Of a stretch of DNA of 64,000 bases, positions 60,238 to 64,000 are shown piece after piece. The position numbers and the translations under genes were made by a program. The DNA lies in the NCBI RefSeq assembly GCF_014637345.1, contig NZ_BMEX01000003.1, forward strand, positions 353,072 to 417,071, in the 5' to 3' direction. Source of the stretch: Kroppenstedtia guangzhouensis (GTDB lineage Bacteria > Bacillota > Bacilli > Thermoactinomycetales > DSM-45169). Numbering within the stretch: the stretch's first letter is position 1; each line of letters opens with the position of its first letter. The notes beneath the pieces are model-generated. The model was not told the origin of the DNA. It saw only the letters and a program-made list of their open reading frames with translations, and searched no databases.

Positions 60238-60374
60238 TAGAAGTATTGTGATTTACTGCGTTTGAAGGCGGTCAGGATTGGGTTTCACATGACCTTTTCG
60301 TTGTTCTTTCGATCCAAAATTACTCCATGTGAAACTCAACCCTCCCTGTGAACGGCTTTTTCACAATGCTTCTA
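60238..60374. repeat. Palindromic interspersed repeat, full copy
   Basis: Ends TAGAAGTATTGTGA (60239) and TCACAATGCTTCTA (60361-60374) are inverted with one mismatch. The inner palindrome TTGGGTTTCACATG ... CATGTGAAACTCAA, the linker GTTGTTCTTTCGATCC and the right block CCCTCCCTGTGAACGGCTTTT match the copy at 33687. About 136 bp, no coding capacity, between two convergent MFS genes. Confidence 0.85.
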
Positions 60375-60410
60375 AGCCCTCTTACACTCCTTCGTTTATC
60401 TCCTACTCAC

Positions 60411-61679
60411 TCAAGCACTTACTGAACCTTCTTTTTGGTCCGATGATTTTACCCCTTTGCTGATCCTGAAAGAGACCATCAGCACACTCCCACCGAACAA
60501 CGCCAATGCCAAACCCGAACCGAAAAACACATACCCCACCCCAAAAATCTTGGCCAAAAATGCACCGATGGAAGGGGAGACCAACATGGTGGTGTTTTGA
60601 ACTGCATTGGCAGTGGCGGAAACCCGCCCTATCAGGCGTTGGGGTGTTTCCATTTGCATAATGTAGCCGAAAGGGATGAACACTGCGGACGAGGCCATTC
60701 CCAACAGGAGAAAAACGATAAACCAGAAGTAGACCCCACCGCCAATGATTTCCAATCCGCCCAACCCCATCAACAATACCTGCAGACCGGCTATGGCGCA
60801 ACCGATGGACATCATCGCCAGCGGACGCTTTTGCCATACAGCGAACTGTCCGACCACCACCGCACCGACTACACTTCCCAAGCCAATGGCGCTTAAAACC
60901 ATACCAAAAACCTTCTCATCCATATCCAAATGTTTCGTCCACAACGGCAATAAGCCGTCATACATAAAATTGATAAATAATCCAACCGTGATGGAGAGAG
61001 TCGCAATAAAAAGCAATCGATTGGTGAGCACATGCGCCCAACCTTGCCGAAACTGAACCCAATATCGTTCTTTTTCTTGTGTCGGCTGATGATCGGAAGT
61101 TTGGTTCTTTAATGCTGGAAGTGTCACAAGAAGTAATGCTGATAACAGAAACAATGCACCCTCAACCAAAAAAGCACTTCGCGCCCCGGCCATACTGACA
61201 AAAACAGCTCCCAGAATCGGAGCAAAAACTTTGGTGGACTGAACCGAAAATTGACTGAGTGAAATGGCTTGCGGAAGGCTTTCTTTGGGAACTATCATCC
61301 GAATCGCGCTTTGTCTTGCCGGATCAAAAATGGCTCCGAAACTTCCCTTCAAAAAAACCAAAGGTAACAATACATAAATATTGGGAGCCCAGTACAGCCC
61401 GAGAACAATAAAAATTCGTATCAGATCGCTAGAAATCATCACCGCCCGTTTCGGCAAACGATCGATCCAAACACCAGCAATCGGACCCACCAGCACCCAT
61501 GGAAGTCCAAAGGTGATTACAAGGGCCGCCACCGCTTCCGGTCCCAGATCCCATACATAAACAATCAATGTGTTCAACGCAATAAAGTCGAGCCAGTTCC
61601 CCAGGTCCGACAGCACTTGCGCAATAAAGATCTTTCCATAATTACGTTGTCGCAAAGGAACAAATATCGTTTGTTTCAT
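60411..61679 (-). CDS. MFS transporter next to NRPS gene
   Basis: 422 aa, about twelve helices, MFS_3-like. N-terminal FVPLRQRNYGKIFIAQVLSDLGNWLDFIAL, DRLPKRAVMISSDLIRIFIVLG (motif A region) and FLKGSFGAIFDPARQSAIRMIVPKE after helix 4. Same orientation as and downstream of the NRPS gene, so it may export its peptide product; that is an inference from position. AT-rich DNA before it probably holds its own promoter. Confidence 0.88.
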   Translation of the reverse strand: MKQTIFVPLRQRNYGKIFIAQVLSDLGNWLDFIALNTLIVYVWDLGPEAVAALVITFGLPWVLVGPIAGVWIDRLPKRAVMISSDLIRIFIVLGLYWAPNIYVLLPLVFLKGSFGAIFDPARQSAIRMIVPKESLPQAISLSQFSVQSTKVFAPILGAVFVSMAGARSAFLVEGALFLLSALLLVTLPALKNQTSDHQPTQEKERYWVQFRQGWAHVLTNRLLFIATLSITVGLFINFMYDGLLPLWTKHLDMDEKVFGMVLSAIGLGSVVGAVVVGQFAVWQKRPLAMMSIGCAIAGLQVLLMGLGGLEIIGGGVYFWFIVFLLLGMASSAVFIPFGYIMQMETPQRLIGRVSATANAVQNTTMLVSPSIGAFLAKIFGVGYVFFGSGLALALFGGSVLMVSFRISKGVKSSDQKEGSVSA

Positions 61680-61947
61680 CCTTGCAACGCCAACCCTTCC
61701 TGTTGATCAGGGCCAATCGGGACCCATTTGACAATGATCAGCCTCAAGTGGAATGGTAATAAAATATTATGTATAGGTTGTTAAAACTATTGGGAAAGGG
61801 ACGAAAACAGGGACACGATCGACTCTTTTGAGTAAAATTCCCCCAAACATTTCACCAAAAGAGTCGATCTTTTGCCCCTCATTTCAAAATTTCTCCAGAT
61901 TCTTTGTCAAGCTCCCGGAGGACTGTTATTTGATATGACACCCAACC
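61680..61947. other. Spacer between NRPS and MFS genes with a large inverted repeat
   Basis: CGATCGACTCTTTTG (61816-61830) and CAAAAGAGTCGATC (61856-61869) form a 14-bp perfect stem around a ~25-base loop; TTTTG follows on the plus strand. It could end NRPS transcription, but the T-tract is on the wrong side for that. The rest is AT-rich (near 61760) and likely promoter DNA for the MFS gene. Confidence 0.5.
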
Positions 61948-64000
61948 TTATTGAAACAACTCATCAAGTTCCTCTTCAACTAACGCTGCATCAGAACGTA
62001 ATTGAATCTCACGCAAACGCTGTTTTGGATTTTCGATCACACTTTCGAGGATCGATCTGTATTGGTCAATCATTCGTTCAATCGTCTTCTCTGCAAACAA
62101 GTCCGTACTGTACTCCACACTGCCAACCAGTTGATCCCCTCGTTCTTCGACGAAAAACGTCAGATCGAATTTCGATGACTTACGTTCCACTTCACAAAAG
62201 GTCATGGTCACATCTTGGCAGACAACACTTGCCGGCCTCTCCTGTTGAAATCCAAACACCACTTGACACAAGGGCGAGTAACTGCGATTGCGCTCAGGTT
62301 GCAATTCTTCAACCAGTTTCTCAAAGGGAACATCCTGGTTGGCATACGCTTCCAAAGCCACTTTCTTCACTTGTTGCAGCAACTCTTGAAAAGTCGGGTT
62401 TCCGGACAGGTCCGTCCGCAGCACCAACGTGTTGACGAAAAAGCCGATCAGCCCTTCAATTTCACTGCGATTGCGATTCGCAACCGGAAAACCGACCACA
62501 AGGTCCTCCTCCCCGGACTCACGGAACAACAAGGTCTTGTAGGCAGTTAACAGGGTCATGAAAAGGGTCACCCCTTCACGGCCGGACAGTTCTTTCAGTG
62601 CGGAACTTACTCCTGTCGGCAGCTCGAAGAATCTTACCGCACCTCGATAGGATTGCACCGGTGGGCGTGGGTAATCTGTCTGCAATGCGAGGAGCGATGG
62701 TGCATCTGCAAGACGGTGGGTCCAGTATTGAAGTTGTCGATCCAATCTGTCCCCCTGTAACCACTGCCGTTGCCACGTCGCATAATCCGCATATTGAACC
62801 GGAAGTTCCGGCAAGGGCGACGGTTGTCCCTTCACGAAAGCTTCATACAGTTTCCCCAGCTCCTGAATCAATATGCCGTTAGACCAACCGTCCGTAACAA
62901 TGTGATGCAAGATCAGCACCAGCACATGTTCATCTTTCCTTAATTTGAGCAGATGACTGCGAAACAGAGGACCCTGGGTCAGACTAAACGTCTGCTCTGC
63001 CAATTGTCCAATCAATCTCTGAACCTGCGTGCTCCGGAATTCCACGCCCTCCTCGCTCAGATCAATCACAGGAATTTTCAATTCCGAGGGCACCGCCCCG
63101 ATGATCTGCACAACACCGCCGTCCACCTCTGTGAAAGTCGTGCGCAACACTTCGTGACGAAGGACAAGCTCCCGGATGGCAGTCGTGAGGGCTTGTTCGT
63201 TCAGATCTCCCTCGATGTGCAATGGCAAGGGAACATTGTACAGAGCACTCTCTCCCTCCAGTTGCTCCAGAAACCACAGGCGTTGTTGAGCAAAGGAAGC
63301 AGGCATTGCATGAGTACGCGCAACAGGTGCCAATGACACCCTCCGTGTAGATTCCAATACAGCTCTGTCCACTTGTTCAGCCAGCTCGGCGACGGTCGGC
63401 GTTTCGAACAGTACACCTACCGGAAGTTCAACATTCCAGGTGTTGCGGATGCGGGAGATCACCTGAATCACCAACAAAGAGTGACCGCCCTTTTCGAAGA
63501 AATGTTCATGTACACCCACATGCTCTACACCGAGCACATCTGCGAAAATCGTTGCCAGCAATTCTTCTGTCAATGTACGTGGAGCTCCACCCCTTCCTTC
63601 CATCGGGTCCTGACTGGGAGGTGGAAGCAATTGACGGTTCACTTTGCCGTTCAGGGTCAACGGAAGTGCATCCAGCACTACGATGGCGGTTGGCACCATG
63701 TAGGAGGGCAGCAAATCGGCAAGATGTTGCTTCAAATCGCGAAGGAGCCCTTCATATTCTTCGGAAACCGTCACATAGGCGACCAAGCGCGGATCCCCCG
63801 GTTTGTCTTCACGCAGGATCACCACCGCCTCTGCAACTGCCGGGTGTCGGAGCAACACCCCTTGGATTTCACCGGGTTCAATACGGTAGCCACGCAACTT
63901 GATCTGATCGTCCAACCGTCCCAGATATTCCAGGTTCCCATCCGAAAGATAGCGGGCCCTGTCCCCTGTTTTATACAACCGGGAACCCGGCTCCTCCGAA
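61948..64000 (-). CDS. Non-ribosomal peptide synthetase, C-terminal part (A-PCP-C)
   Basis: The gene enters from the right edge; about 683 residues are visible. First comes the end of an adenylation domain: YKTGDRARYL (A7), GRLDDQIKLRGYRIEPGEI (A8) and the A10 motif NGKVNR with its Lys. A carrier domain follows with FFEKGGHSLL, whose Ser takes phosphopantetheine. Then a full condensation domain: FAQQRLWFLEQLEG (C1), ILHHIVTDGWS (C3, HHxxxDG intact), YADYATWQRQW, VGFPVANRNRSEIEGLIGFFVNTL (C5) and LCQVVFGFQ. The protein ends about 20 residues later (ALVEEELDELFQ) with no following A or thioesterase domain. Hence this subunit must hand over to a protein encoded elsewhere, or the C domain performs release. 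Amino-acid specificity cannot be read because the A-domain pocket is outside the window. Confidence 0.93.
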   Translation of the reverse strand, partial: SEEPGSRLYKTGDRARYLSDGNLEYLGRLDDQIKLRGYRIEPGEIQGVLLRHPAVAEAVVILREDKPGDPRLVAYVTVSEEYEGLLRDLKQHLADLLPSYMVPTAIVVLDALPLTLNGKVNRQLLPPPSQDPMEGRGGAPRTLTEELLATIFADVLGVEHVGVHEHFFEKGGHSLLVIQVISRIRNTWNVELPVGVLFETPTVAELAEQVDRAVLESTRRVSLAPVARTHAMPASFAQQRLWFLEQLEGESALYNVPLPLHIEGDLNEQALTTAIRELVLRHEVLRTTFTEVDGGVVQIIGAVPSELKIPVIDLSEEGVEFRSTQVQRLIGQLAEQTFSLTQGPLFRSHLLKLRKDEHVLVLILHHIVTDGWSNGILIQELGKLYEAFVKGQPSPLPELPVQYADYATWQRQWLQGDRLDRQLQYWTHRLADAPSLLALQTDYPRPPVQSYRGAVRFFELPTGVSSALKELSGREGVTLFMTLLTAYKTLLFRESGEEDLVVGFPVANRNRSEIEGLIGFFVNTLVLRTDLSGNPTFQELLQQVKKVALEAYANQDVPFEKLVEELQPERNRSYSPLCQVVFGFQQERPASVVCQDVTMTFCEVERKSSKFDLTFFVEERGDQLVGSVEYSTDLFAEKTIERMIDQYRSILESVIENPKQRLREIQLRSDAALVEEELDELFQ

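Noticed and set aside
61816..61869. Inverted repeat as terminal repeat of an insertion sequence
   Set aside because: The arms are only 25 bases apart, no transposase is nearby and no target duplication is visible. It is more likely an RNA hairpin.
1..64000. CRISPR arrays, tRNA or rRNA genes, prophage or restriction-modification systems
   Set aside because: No regularly spaced repeats, tRNA-like cloverleafs, rRNA segments or phage/RM protein families were found on reading both strands.

Overview
The window reads as a chromosome segment of an endospore-forming Bacillota. It carries gerM, gerE, sspI and a SleB-type cortex hydrolase, and much of its gene order matches, from memory, the Bacillus subtilis block gerM-racE-ysmB-gerE / sdhBAC / lysC / uvrC / trxA-etfA-etfB-fadR-lcfA / mutS2-cvpA-zapA-pheT-pheS-ysgA / sspI / ysdC. 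The moderately GC-rich sequence, many TTG and GTG starts and a thermitase-like subtilisin suggest a Thermoactinomycetaceae-type organism; that is an inference. No rRNA, tRNA, CRISPR array or intact insertion sequence was seen.

Layout. 0-5.7 kb: gerM (cut by the window edge), racE, a MarR gene, an arylamine N-acetyltransferase gene broken by a frameshift, gerE and three poorly characterised genes. 5.9-10.7 kb: class I fumarase, a PBP3-type transpeptidase and a YpuA-like secreted protein. 10.8-22 kb (minus strand): sdhCAB, metX behind a SAM-I riboswitch, oppABCD without oppF, and lysC behind a lysine riboswitch. 22-33 kb: SCP2, tatA, mobA, uvrC, a membrane-protein pair, trxA, etfAB, fadR and lcfA. 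Three near-identical palindromes tie the SCP2 gene, fadR and lcfA into one FadR-type fatty-acid regulon. 33-50 kb: a hidden selenoprotein, an RsmF-type methyltransferase, a subtilase, nfeD, mutS2, sleB, cvpA, zapA, pheT and pheS with a T-box, an RNA methyltransferase, ktrA, sspI, an M42 peptidase and an Hsp20-like gene. 50-58.7 kb: TPP riboswitch-thiD-thiE, pyruvate carboxylase, enoyl-CoA hydratase, a second hidden selenoprotein and a DJ-1/PfpI protein. 58.8-64 kb: two MFS transporters and the 3' end of an NRPS gene.

Most notable result. Two genes are each interrupted by one in-frame TGA that falls exactly at the redox position of the family: Cys-x-x-TGA in a SelW-like Rdx protein (33315-33563) and TGA-x-x-Cys in a GrdB-family protein (56948-57769). 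In both, a hairpin with a G in the first two loop bases starts about 19-22 nt after the TGA, as expected of a bacterial SECIS element. I read both as selenocysteine proteins that a standard ORF caller would truncate or miss. The window also holds an undescribed (to me) palindromic interspersed repeat family with clear copies near 33.7, 42.0 and 60.2 kb.
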